Notes under the pieces: model-generated | Seen by the model: the letters and a program-made list of their open reading frames with translations, nothing else | Told to the model about the DNA's origin: nothing | Databases searched by the model: none | Assembly: GCA_013368375.1 (NCBI GenBank) | Contig: JAACJP010000017.1 | Coordinates: forward strand, 434,001-498,000 | DNA from: Tricholomella constricta | Taxonomy: Eukaryota; Basidiomycota; Agaricomycetes; Agaricales; Lyophyllaceae | Reading direction: 5' to 3' | Length of the DNA: 64,000 nt | Program-made: the position numbers and the translations under genes | Shown here: positions 1 to 11,600 of the stretch, in pieces | Position numbering within the stretch: the stretch's first letter is position 1 | Layout of the letters: each line of letters starts with the position of its first letter

Positions 1-1693
1 TCGCCTCCTGTCAACGACGCGACAGCACCTAGGACATATCAAGGCAATGCTATATTGGATACAGGGAAAACATACCGATTGACCCAATGTCCATAAATTT
101 GCTAGGCGCAAGGACCATACTGACCCCTATTCCATCCACCGCAAACTCTTGGCCAATATCTGTCCAAGTGGAATCGCGAGGCTTATATAGCACCCTCTCC
201 TTGTCGGTATCGAAAAGGTCAGACTCATTTGGTTGACCGCTGAGCTTTCCTATGCCGATTGTCGGCATCGTACTTGAGAATACGATCACCTGGCCACCAT
301 ACCCTGCCTGTGGATAGTATGAAGATACAAGTCGTACAACAAGCACACCAGCTTACAAGGGCTGCGAGACACGATCTTAGAGTAGAACCCAGAGCGGCAT
401 CGTGCTTTGGGCTGTCCTCAAAACGACCTGGAAGTGCATTTAGAAGAGATTCAATGGCTTCCCTGGCAAACCAAAGGAGATTAGAGCCACGACACCATAA
501 ATTGCAGGGAAAAGCGTACCGACGTTGAAGTGGGTTTTCAAACAGCCCATTCCGCAGGGGCAAGAATACCTCCTCGATATCCGGCACGACCAGCATCGGC
601 ACTTGATCTGACTGTATGGGCATAAACCTCCAGGCCGCCACAGAGAAATGGGGTAGAGCGCACTGAGAGATCATAAAAGTGTATCGTCTGGTCGTACGTG
701 AAGATCGCGAGGCTGCTTCCTGGCGGAAAACACGCGTCGACAGGGACCCCGTCCGCGTTCGTGCCCCCGAAGAGTATGGTGCGCACACACGCACAACTCG
801 CGCGCAGGAACCCCGAGAGCACGGCCTCACTCGATACGTCGAATGCGAAGACGTACTTCATGGGCTCCGGCGCGCGAGGCCCTGACTTGCGCGGCTCCAC
901 GGTATGGTACGGAAGCGTGAAGCCCTCTGGCGGATTGATAGCCCAATACTCCTTCGGGACTGAAAAGTCGACGGTGCCCTTGTTCAATTCGGGGCGTTGT
1001 AAATGATCGAGTCGCATTAGATTCGCATCTAGATTACAAAAGTACTCGGACGAAACTAGTGGAATGGTCAGGACAAGTCCAAGTGCGGTGCGGGCAGCGC
1101 GGACACAGACCTTCTGTTTCGTGGCTGCACAAGTTACACTTCCATCTGGTACCCCCTGCGACCCATAGACACCACGGATTGACGTATGCACGACATCGTT
1201 CACAACGAGCAGGGCCAGTTTCGCCAGTGTCAACGAGAGGTACGGGCTCCTCTACTGAATCGAGCTCAGCGAAGGGCTGAAATACGGCAGCCAATGGTAT
1301 TTGGCACTCATGAGCCAAGCGTGATGAACTAGGTATATTCCACGTCGAGACACGAACAAATTTCGGGGAAGAGTTGCCTGACTAGCGGATAAGTCCGAGG
1401 CCCAAGATGTAGACTGCGTAGACGTGCCTTGGTCAATCGTAATGAAGTCTGTTGTAGATTGCGGTGCATTTTTCCCAGGAAGCGTTCCGTATGCCTGATC
1501 CTCCCATTTTATCTTGTCCTCCTCTACGGCTTCGATAGGCGATGGAACCTGGCTTGCATTGATGCTCTTCCGCAGTCCTGCAAATCACGCGAGCTATTTA
1601 CGTGAGATCTGAGGACAGCGGGCTTGACATACCTTTGTAGCTGAGTCCGGCGCTATGGGGCGGCTGCGGGATGTGATTGGAGTGGACGTACAT
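1..1693 (-). CDS. SEC24: COPII coat subunit Sec24, 5' part (3' end beyond window)
   Basis: Sec24 is the cargo-binding subunit of the COP II coat that buds vesicles from the endoplasmic reticulum. Exons on the minus strand are 1693-1633, 1577-1428, 1377-1111, 1055-664, 611-520, 462-357, 307-76 and 28-1, and the phases all agree. Visible in order are an N-terminal stretch with [10 protein letters not shown], a zinc finger with paired cysteines (CERC, CNLC), and the trunk domain including [19 protein letters not shown] and GGQVIVF. The remaining C-terminal domains lie outside the window. Intron 2 (1378-1427) starts GC rather than GT. Using it restores the DQGNSSPKF junction expected for the family, whereas a GT intron or read-through gives a stop or a frameshift. 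The start is the first ATG in frame; an upstream in-frame TGA rules out an earlier one in this exon. Confidence 0.93.
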
Positions 1694-1847
1694 AGGTCCA
1701 ACTCAACACAAGTGTGTGACGGAGCGCGACGCTATGATGTGTATTTCCGATGTAATTGCCAAACAACGCCTCGCGCTATCGGCAACAAATGCCGAATGCA
1801 AGTAGATATCGTGCCCCAACGTAAATTCCATCCCCTCTGACCCTCCC
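1694..1847. promoter_or_regulatory. bidirectional promoter between SEC24 and coiled-coil gene
   Basis: The 154 bp between two divergent start codons must hold both 5' UTRs and core promoters. No clear TATA box is visible. The call is inferred from the divergent gene arrangement. Confidence 0.5.
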
Positions 1848-2917
1848 ATGTCCCGCGGCACAACCCCCCATCCTCAAGCCCACGTCCAGCAGAACCCCCA
1901 CCCCAACAACCCGGCGCAGAGGCGGCGACCGAAGCCACAGCCGCGCGTCTCTTCCGCGATCGTAGGCGGCACTGACCGTCTCATCGCCCTCTTCGAGGAA
2001 GAACAGGCGAAGCTCGAGACGCGTTACAAGCAGCAGCTGTTCGAGCTCAAGGAGTGTTTCCAGAATCACCAAGCGGGTGCGACGGAGCGGCATCGGCTGC
2101 TTACTGCGCGTGTGCATGAGCTCGAGGCGAAGTTGGAGGGGGGCGATAGGAGGAGCTTGGAGCAAGGTCGGGAAGGAATAGGGACTAGAATAAATGAGCA
2201 TGGGGCGGCGAGTGATTCTGCAACACAAAGCATCGGCGCCGCCAGCGGTCCAAACACGACTTCACATATACATTCAGTTCACACCGCACCCTCCTCGTCC
2301 TCGAACTTGGAACACCTCACCGATGACACTGAGATGTTGCTCCGCCAGTTCGCAGCACACATGAAACAGGGCGCGGCGGCGCCCAAGCAGGATTCGCTTG
2401 GGGGCACCGAGCCCAATTCGGTGAAGGTGGGCTCGATCCCGGACGTGTTCATACCGGCGCTCGCGCAATACCTGGCATCACACAAGAAGGCCTTGTTGGA
2501 AGTGAGCGCGAAGCATCGCGCGGCGGAGGAAGGGCGCGACGCGCTGCGAATCAAATTTAAAGCGAAGCTCAAGGCGAAGAGGTCTGCGATACGGTGTCTG
2601 GAGGCACGGATACGGGAGTCACAGGGCTTAATTGACCTGCCAGGTCTCCACGGGCTTGAATTTCCTTCCGACTCGGACTCGGAACCTGAACCAGATTTGA
2701 CCAGACAGCAAGCCGCTGTTGCGGAGCCCGCCTTGACATGTGTAGCGCCTGAACAGCTCACATTGAAACGAAACGTGGCTGTAGCCGACTCTTCGACCAT
2801 GAAAGGTGAGCCATGGCCCATTAGCCATCGTGTCGCAAAAAGCTGACCTCCTCGATTAATTTGTCTCTTCTAGGGACAACGAAACGACCAAGGCTCGACC
2901 TTGATTTACGATCGTGA
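1848..2917 (+). CDS. coiled-coil protein of unknown function
   Basis: Two exons (1848-2805 and 2874-2917) encode 333 residues. The 68 bp intron splits a Gly codon, and the second exon supplies a basic tail (KGTTKRPRLDLDLRS). Residues about 40-95 are rich in Glu, Lys and Leu (LIALFEEEQAKLETRYKQQL) and should form a coiled coil. A second basic helical stretch lies near residue 240 (ALRIKFKAKLKAKRSAIRCL). The remainder is Ser/Gly/Pro-rich and probably disordered. I do not recognise a family. The basic C-terminal tail could be a nuclear signal, which is an inference. The gene is transcribed divergently from SEC24. Confidence 0.7.
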
Positions 2918-5900
2918 AATTCCCATGTATCCTGTGGACCGCCCCGACTGCAATCCCTTTCTGAGCACAATACCGCATGCCATCCATCTTGTTACCATCG
3001 CTACTTGCTTGCATCGGATCTGCCCTGCCCCGCGTCGTTATACTATAATTTTACCACGAGACTCTCCGCGGCACGCCCCTATATCGCTAAACATTCTTAT
3101 ATTGCATCGACCTTACCATGAACTCACCGCGCGTACAATTCGCTCTAATCATATGTATACTCTACTACCTTTGCACGCCACGGTACTGCTGGGCCATCTT
3201 GATTGCTCGCATGGCTCATCTATAGATGACGATGAATTTAGGGGCCACTCTGATGGAGTGTGAGGTTTGTGGCGCATGTGGATCTTAGTTCGTAGCTGTG
3301 GGATGGCCCTTTTTTCACGAACGTCCTTGGTTATTTCTGTAGCGGAGGTTGATATCCATATGGTAAGATGGTAACGCCCTCAGAAGCACTGTATATACTG
3401 GAACGATCACCCGGCCATGAGCATACATACATACAATCTTCAAGCTCGGGTAAAGATCCTGGAGTGCATCCATTGAACGACGTTCAACTTCGTCGGCAAA
3501 CCCCAGACGAGGGTCATCCCAGTGCAAGTCGTGTCGTGCTCCGGCTACCTCACGTCTTATTCGCCAAAAGCACTCGCCGTGAGCGCTGCTTATCAGCCAC
3601 CTCAATCACCTCGGCCTATATCATGCAACAAAGAAGTACCGTCTGCTTCTGCACCCAGCGAGGCGCTTATCGTCGTTGAACTTTATCCCTCGCTCCCGGG
3701 ACCGTAAGCCCTACCAAAAAGTCCCGGCTGAGGTTGGACATTTCAACGCCGCATGCTACTTCCGTGGGGGCACAGTATGAGCCTTGCTTTTTGCTCCCTC
3801 CCATCGCAATCACGGGCGAGACCAACGAACATCTCCTTGTCCCCCCTCCTGCGACATATTGTCGAGGAGCCGTGCTCTGCGCCTAGGGTAGGACCAGGGG
3901 AAACTAAACTCGAGGTCTGGCAAGTCGAAGGAGTATTTTGTCTGCTTCCGCGAGCAGAACCTCTTGCGAGGTCCGCGACGGACTCAGGGCCGTTTCGCAG
4001 GTTGTGTCTCACAAGGAAGGTGAGGAGGTCTTCCCAGATCGAGGCGGCTCTGAGGAACGCCAGAAAGACGCACACGGCGGCGTGGTTCGCAAGAGTGACT
4101 TTCCCGTTCTTTGCCACAATCGGCGTGATTTGCTGGCATTTCAAATGCCAGCAAATCACGCTGTCAAAGGCGTCGGTCGCAGCTTTTATTTCGCCGAGTT
4201 TGTTGGTATAAAGACGTGTGTACGGCGAGGGCGTCGAAAGAGGGCCATATCTTTATTCGCAAATCATCGATTTCGAATATATCGAAGGCCAAAAAAATCA
4301 GCTCACGCAGAAGCCAAAACTGCTCAGAGAGGGAGGGAGAGGGGGTTGAGCTTCCGATATTCTAGACATGTAGAAAGATCATGTTATCCGAGTCCCAAGA
4401 CAGTAGTGTCAGACCCAACCCAGCATATAATGAAGACCAGACGAACGACGACGAGAACAGGAGGTGTGGCGAGCCTCATTGGGCCCCTGTGTAGCACGTA
4501 TGTGTAAGCATGCGATCGTCCCAAGCGCACTTCTCGAGTCCATCTTGCTCTGCTCCGTACCCATCTTTCATTTCAGCTGAGCATGCATGCATGAGCATCA
4601 AACCCACGGACTCGGATAGCGGATGCTCACGCGCCCCCCCGCGCCCCTATTTCTAGAGTCACATTCCTGAAGCCAAGTGAGGAGTCATACACACAGCACA
4701 AGGACTAAGGAGTTGGACTTGGAGTTGCAGCCTCAAAGAATCAAGAATCGAGGATCGAGATTGCGTCCAAGCACCTCCACATCATCAACCAACATCGAAG
4801 CGTAAGAGCGTCGGTGTTCCTGAGTTCTGATTCTGAAGCAAGGCCACGAGCACGAGCGCGGGTGCCATCTCAGTCTCAAACTGTTTCGTCCTAGGTGCGC
4901 GGAGTTCATCTGTGCCTGGAGTAAAGTCAAAGTGTGTATAGTTCTGAAGCCTGAGGACTGCAGCAACCGGATGTTCGGTTCGACGGGGGAGGAGCGCGGC
5001 CACCGGTGACCCGGTGACTCTTTGTCGCCGAAGCAATTTGGCGTGTGTCGCTGTGTCGTGTCGTATCATAGGCTCTGAAAGCAGTAGCAGCAGTAGTCGG
5101 ACTCGGACTGGGACTCGGAGCGCGTCGGGAGAACTCCTCGAGCAGGGTTCCGTGCAGCTGATCAATGTGAGTGCATATGAATGAATAACTGAATGAATGA
5201 AAGAATGAATAATGAGGTGTGCCCTTCAGAATTCGAGCGACCGGTGATCGTCGCTCAGGGCAACGGGAGGGAGGAGGAAGGCTCGCAGGATGATTCGCAG
5301 GGAGGAGTCCGTGGCAATAGCACTGTATATATGGAATGGGGATGGAGACGTGCGTGTGCACGCTGCACGCTGTGTACTACATGCTTGGCGCGGTGGCTCC
5401 CCCTGATGCTAGCTATAAACCGAATTAACTGCCAGCACAGCACTGTACCATAGATGAAGATGAATCCAGGCGAAATTGAGTTGGATCCGATACAGCATCA
5501 ATTTGCGCTCCCGAGTTGGTTCGTCGACCTTTTGGAGCTGCCGTGAATCAGAAAAATCTGTGTAGATGAGATGGATGTATCTACATGATAGAAAACTCGG
5601 AGGCGACAGTACGACAATCTCCTTCAAGTTCGTGTGGAGGGCAAGTCAGGGAAAACCTTCATACCGAAAGCTATCTTTTTCCTCCGCCATATCAAATTAC
5701 TCGGAAAGGTGGAGATACGTGCAATGTAAGCACATGTGGTGTATATGAAGAAGAATAAACCCGCGTTGGACGTTGCCCCCGGCAGGCCGGGCCTTGTTTA
5801 AATGGTCGGAGAATGGAAGATACGACTCGGCGATCCAACGGCGATCTCTCTGAAAATTTTCACGCCCGCTAGCACCGTCCTGACGCGGCCAGCTCTCTCT

Positions 5901-7216
5901 GCTCCTTGCGCAGTCTCCGGCGGAGGAGAGCTGGCGTTCTGCATCACATGTTGATTCTGGGTTCTGTGTGGGCGCTACTAGTACCAAGAACGGGGTTCTC
6001 CAGTCGCTCTCGTTCCATTCTGGCTTAATTCTGAATTCTGTTCCAAGGAACATTCGTCCCGCGACTCGCCTCATCATCACGAACATCAGGGACGCTGAGC
6101 GCGTACCGCGGCGGCGGGCTGCTCTGCGTCACATCAACGTCGCAGAGGATTGTTCGAACTGTGCTCTGATCATGAAGTGACAAAGACTTGGTGTCTCCGA
6201 GCTTCTGTGCACGAGGTGGTAGTGGCCGCAGCTGGCACACGACGTGCGGAACAGTCTGCGGACGTCCAAATCAACCATCATGGCAGAATCAGACGTTGCG
6301 CTGGCATCGACCCACCATGTCAATGCGCGTCGCGTCATCATCATCATCATCATCTGTACTTTTACTATTAAGGTTCGTCCGCGTCTAGATCTATCGCATT
6401 CGAATCAAGCTGATCAGTGCTGGGATCACTGTCATGCATTAGCACTTAGTATCAATGCATCTCGAGAAAGCTTAGATCGCGTCGATTGCGGTCGCAAATT
6501 ATCGGGTGATATCACCGCGCTGACATGTACTCTTGCACGGCCAACTCTATCGCCGTATCGCTGTATCAGATAGCCCCCGATGACCCCGTTATCCGGCACA
6601 TCCGTGCAGATCTACACTCATACACGTCGCGTTCGAGTGCCCTTGTCAACGTTGCTTAGATCCATCCGCTGGCGTTGGAGCCCAAGCACCGATCCACGTT
6701 GACCAAGTGACGATATCGATTCGTAACCACAAGGTTTATTCGGAACTTGATCGCATTATCAATACGGATACAATATACGGTGAATGCGTAATGTACAAGC
6801 CGGGAGATGTCCGGAAATTGTATCGGACCGCCGGGGAGCGGGCAATTAAAGTGAGCGTCTTCTAAGTACTAGGGACGGACGGGGTCCTATTAGATGGATG
6901 GATGGGTAAGTCGGTGGGCGTGAGGTATACGAGGCGTCGTCATCAAGGGTATCAGTATCGGTATCGGTATGCTATCGACATGCACATGCACATTCAAAAT
7001 CAGGGTGGAGTAGCCCGAATCGGGCCAATTAGAAAAGTTAGGCTGGGTGGCGACACAGGTATTACAGGCAGTGTTCCCAATGCAAGAAAGGATAAAACGA
7101 ACGACAGGGACCATGCGCGCAACTGGCGTGACAATACATACATACTATGTCCAGAACTCGGAGAAAAGCCGGGGATGAAACAAAACTTGTCCACAGCCGG
7201 CGACGTCGACGCCGGC
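2918..7216. other. 4.3 kb without a supportable gene
   Basis: Only short frames without recognisable motifs occur here. A perfect 39-base palindrome lies at 4123-4161, a GAAT-type microsatellite near 5180-5210 and a TCA repeat near 6335-6355. Open frames on both strands at 3743-4211 run through the palindrome. They resemble no family I know and lack start or splice support. Confidence 0.5.
4123..4161. repeat. perfect inverted repeat, 19 bp arms, 1 nt centre
   Basis: Bases 4123-4141 are the exact reverse complement of 4143-4161, around a single C at 4142. The core is TTTGCTGGCATTT. A transcript would fold into a near loop-free hairpin. Confidence 0.95.
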
Positions 7217-8684
7217 CTATACAATAAACGGCAGCGGGGCCGCCACATGCAGCTGCGAATGCGAATGTAATTGCGCGTGCGGTGGATATGGGTTTGGATG
7301 TGAATGCGGATGTGGGTTCGCGTCGGGGAGGGACCAGCGGCGCACAGGCACAAGGGAGTGCTCCTACAAGATACGACGCAACAATCAGCCAGTCGGGACC
7401 ACACAAAAAAAGATACCTAAAAATAACTCACGGTTGGTAGATTAACGTCGGCGTACGTACTCATACTGCGGCCCAGGCTGCTGCTGCTACTCCGCGAGCT
7501 TGAACTTGGCTCGGCCGAGGTGGAGTTGTAGTTGGAGTCGTAGCGAAGGGAGCTGGAGGGCGTGGATATCCAGGGGGTGTGGGCTTCAGCGTCTACTATG
7601 CGGTGGTTTGGCTGGTAGTGGTGGGATGAGTGCTGATGGTGCTGTTGGGCATGGGTGTGGGCGTGTGTATTTTGTGGGTGTATATGGGCGTTGGTGTGGA
7701 TGCCAGAGGAGGAGCTTGAGCTTGCATATCCCGAGTCGGCGGCGACTGCGGCTTTTTGGAGGTAGGGGTGTGAGGCGGCTAGGTGAGAATCGATAGTAGA
7801 AAAACCGACGATGAGCGCTAGGTATTCAGTAGTAGCAGGGGACACATACAGTTGTGAAGCCGCGGCTGGCGGCGCGATCCTGGGCCTGTATTTGAAAAAT
7901 TGTGCTGGGGGTAGTGCTGTCGGTGCAGCGTTGGTGAAGAAACACCACGGGAGTGCCGTTGGGAAGGCATTTTCAGGGGCGGGCTAGTCGCCGCATGCTG
8001 GTATCCGCGCCACTCCTCTCCAGGGTCATCATTAACGCCACTGAGGCTCTCCTCATGCAGCTCAAAATCAGGTGAGAACGAACGCAAGCCCTGTGAATCC
8101 GCGTCTTTCATGCCGATAGGCACGGCAGGGTCATCCAAGTCTTCGGGGTCAAGAGAGAGGCCATCGATGTCGAGCTGGAACTCGAAGATGAGGGGCTCGG
8201 CATCGAGGGCATGTGCCTCTTCGTGGTGGACGGGGACGGTGCCGCGGCCTTCGCCGTTGTGCATGGCAAAGGGGTTGAGGCGAAAGACAGTCATCATGCG
8301 ACGCATGTCGGAGGAAGCCTGGGTTGCGCGGAGAGGGACCTCGGTCGGGGGCGCAAGAGACTGGGAGAGGCGGGTGGAATGGGCCTGGCGGCCAAAGAGC
8401 TCCATGACAAAACAGCCGGCGGCGGCATCGTCAGGCTCTTCCTTGACGGAGAGGGAAAGCGGGGAGGAGGGCCGGCGGGAGGAGCGGCTAGAGCCGGGAA
8501 GAGACTCATGGTCATTGAAGGGGCTGGGACTGGAGTCTGGGAGATCAGCAGCAGAGTCGGCGTAGTTGAAATTGGTTGTCTGCCAGTCAGGGAGTTCGTA
8601 GTAGGCGGGCCACGACGAGGAGGACGAGTTCTGGGGAAGCAGCTGGAAGTGATTCCACTGGGAATAAGGGACTGGCTGAGCCAT
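7217..8684 (-). CDS. orphan low-complexity, probably disordered protein
   Basis: Exons 8684-7850, 7778-7432 and 7363-7217 join in phase (1329 nt, 442 residues) across introns of 71 and 68 bp, both GT-AG. The N-terminal half is Ser/Pro/Asp-rich with a VKEEPDD stretch and a block that looks more constrained (MRRMMTVFRLNPFAMHNG, then IFEFQLDIDGLSLD). Exon 2 is His/Ser-rich, and exon 3 is a run of His-Pro-rich residues ending PLPFIV. The acidic and SUMO-like KEEP signature and the absence of membrane or catalytic motifs would suit a transcriptional regulator, but this is inference and I recognise no domain. It is the only gene in about 11 kb. Confidence 0.72.
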
Positions 8685-11600
8685 GATTTCGGGGCAGAGC
8701 TAGGATCCATGACTTATATGTCGACGCGTTTTGGTTTCAAGCTGACCGAGGATCACACCAAGAGAACCTGATCGCCGCGAGCTGATCCAGCAGATAAATC
8801 GATAACCGCCAACCCAGCTCACCTCCATGTCCCCAATGGGACCAACTCTCAAAACGATCCGCAAGAACCTCGTTGCGCCGCTTGTCACCTGCCTAATCCG
8901 GTTTTTCAATCCCAGCGAATTTCATTTCATTGTCACGCCTCGGCCTCTCACTCCCCGGTGTCCTACCCAACCCCCTCCCCAATCCCCCAGATGCACCCGC
9001 TATTTAGCCTGTCAATTCACATCAAAGCTCGGTGCCTGACCCTACCTTTTTTCCTTGCGTTTTCCGCCCCTTCAGCTGCTTCTGATCGGCCATGTTCTTG
9101 TCTCTCGACATACAAGACCGTTACACGAGGTCCTACCTCCGTTAACCCCTCATTCTACGTGTTATCGATTACAGGACGCTTCCTGGTGCCCGTCGCTTCT
9201 GCGTCAGACAGTTCCAGGGCTCCTTCCTTCCGTTACCGTGTCCCTGCCCTCTGCCAACCGTCTTCCAGGAATAAACACCACATTGAACTGATCGGTTAGC
9301 CCCAACGTCGCAGATCACGCCAAACCGCAGATCACCAATACCCTTCCTTTGATCCACCCACAGTTTGACATTCACCATGCTCTCGTCAGGACCTTAGAAT
9401 CTCTCTCTCCATGTCTGCCACTACCATGGATCTCACCCCAAAGTCATCAAGTCACATCTAATAATTCGCGCTCCACGCATGTCTTGTGTTGGTCCTTGTT
9501 TTTCTCTTTACTACATACATACAGTGACACACCCCCGGACCCTTAATTCGTTTCGGGGCACACACAACAAAAACCAAAAACCCAAAAGTCGTATTTATTA
9601 GGCCCGCGATCTGATCCCGCAGCATGGTGGCCGTGCCCTGCCTGATATGATACAGGCAGCCACGATCGTATCATTGTATCGTATCGGCTCGACTCGCCCC
9701 CTCGTGCGAGCCGGGCTTGAGTTCGCCTGGAATGCAATTCATTTGCGAGGCGACCGCACCGTATGCCAGGGCCCTTCCTCCTCTTCCTCTTCCCCTTCCT
9801 CTTCCTTTTCCCCATCCTCTTCCTCTCCAATTCATCCATGCATCTGTACGTATCTCCGACCAGCTAGCCACTGTGCCACGCCCCTCCCCCATTATTATTA
9901 TCAGAGCTCAAGATACCTCCAAGTGCCATTGATCGCCTAGATAAAACCTCACCGCCGCCCACCTGATATTATCATCTGAATCGTCATCAACGTTCAGGAA
10001 CTCAACGTTCAACGTTCAACCTCCGATCGTCCTAGGCTCCAATGCTCCAAAGCTGTGTCTGTACTTGGATCCATCCATCATCCACATGGGCTCAGCGTCG
10101 TCCGCGGACTCGGACCTTCTCTTCTCCCTTCCGAAAAATAACTAACCCACACACACTTGAACTAGTCTATTACAGTAGCACTTACTATGTATATGACTAC
10201 CACTACGCTGGCACCCGATTCGACTCGCATCTGAGCTCTCTTTTTTATTTATCTTTATTCTATTTTATTCCAGTACCGCACCCCAGACAACCGTGACGTA
10301 CTGCACTTTGACTACACTGTCAACCCACCTTTCTCCGACTCTATCACTAGTGCGCTTAGAGCAACCAATCAGCAGCGCCCCTCGCATTTTCGGAGTCGGT
10401 TTTTTGAGTCCTTCCGCCCGTCCCTGAGACCGCACCTCCCTCCCTGACGCCACACACTCACGCTAGAAACAACCCACGACCCTGGATGGATGACAACGGT
10501 GTACCTATGTGCGCCTCCAATCCTCTTCCTTCCATCCGCAGCCCCGAACTTGACGACCGCTGCCACCAGCACCGAGCACACAGCGCTACAGCACCTTAGC
10601 AACATGCGATAATGACCGCATTAGTTGGCGGGGAGGCGAGTTCTAGCCCGGGCTCACATGCATATAATACGGACGTCAGTGTACGTGTACGTTATGCGTA
10701 TGTGCACCCTGGCCTTGGGCGCCTGATGGCGCGCTCACGAGCGTGTTGCAGCAACCACGCTGCGCCGCTAGTAGTGAGGCCGATTAAATTAGTAGCATTC
10801 GTTGTTCATTGTTCGTCATTACCTTACTACATACTGTACTATACTATACAGCACACGCAACACACACATGTGCCCAAATGATATTGTACGTTCACACACA
10901 TACAACACCGCACGTCCCAAAATCGATTTCTCTCCCGATCTCGCTCCATGACCGCCGCTCGCGTGCCAACATACTTATCATGGCAGGACCCTGCACGGAA
11001 TCCAGGAATTCAGGAATCAGAGAGAATCCGGGACCAGGACCCCACGTTCTAACAAGCTTGAAACTTCGAAGGTGTCATCCATTCATGCTTCGTGAAAGAC
11101 AAACTGATCACGGCAGAGGGGCTCTTAAGTTTGCGGCCCGCCGGGATCCGAGGTGTACTCTTTGTGTAGTGTGGATTATATGTGTGGCAAGTATGCGACG
11201 TATGCGTTGTGACACGGTACGCTGTCGACAAGCCATGTGTATTGTACATATGTCAGTCAATGTACCCTACGTGTAAAGTGTGAAGTACAGGCATTTACGT
11301 GTGTCAGCAGTGTGGCCTATTATTACACTGGCATTTATTCGTTATTAAGTCTGCGCTTTGGATGTCGGCCACTGCGAGCGATCTGAGGGGGGAAGGGAGC
11401 CGCAGAAAGACTCCGAGATCTCGGTTGACCCGACAACCCGTCTATTAGCTCTCCAAAGTGTAAGAGTCAAACGAGTTCCGAGTCTAAGATTGTTCTCGCA
11501 ACGTGCGAGGCGAAGCAACTAATCGCCGGTGCTGTGCTTCCATCGATACCTTATGCAGACCGTTGAGGTTTAAGCACCTGGAGCGCTGCTGAGTACTAAG

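Noticed and set aside
225..1280. Several plus-strand frames over SEC24
   Set aside because: They are shadows of SEC24 exons. The minus strand gives continuous family homology.
1381..1560. Apparent frameshift in SEC24 between the IDQG stretch and SSPKFVRV
   Set aside because: A 50 bp GC-AG intron explains it with correct phase and family sequence.
3743..4211. Overlapping frames of about 140-150 codons on both strands
   Set aside because: No family signature, no splice support, and both run through the same palindrome.
9543..9892. Arg/Lys/Gly-rich frames on the minus strand
   Set aside because: They translate a CCTCTT microsatellite.
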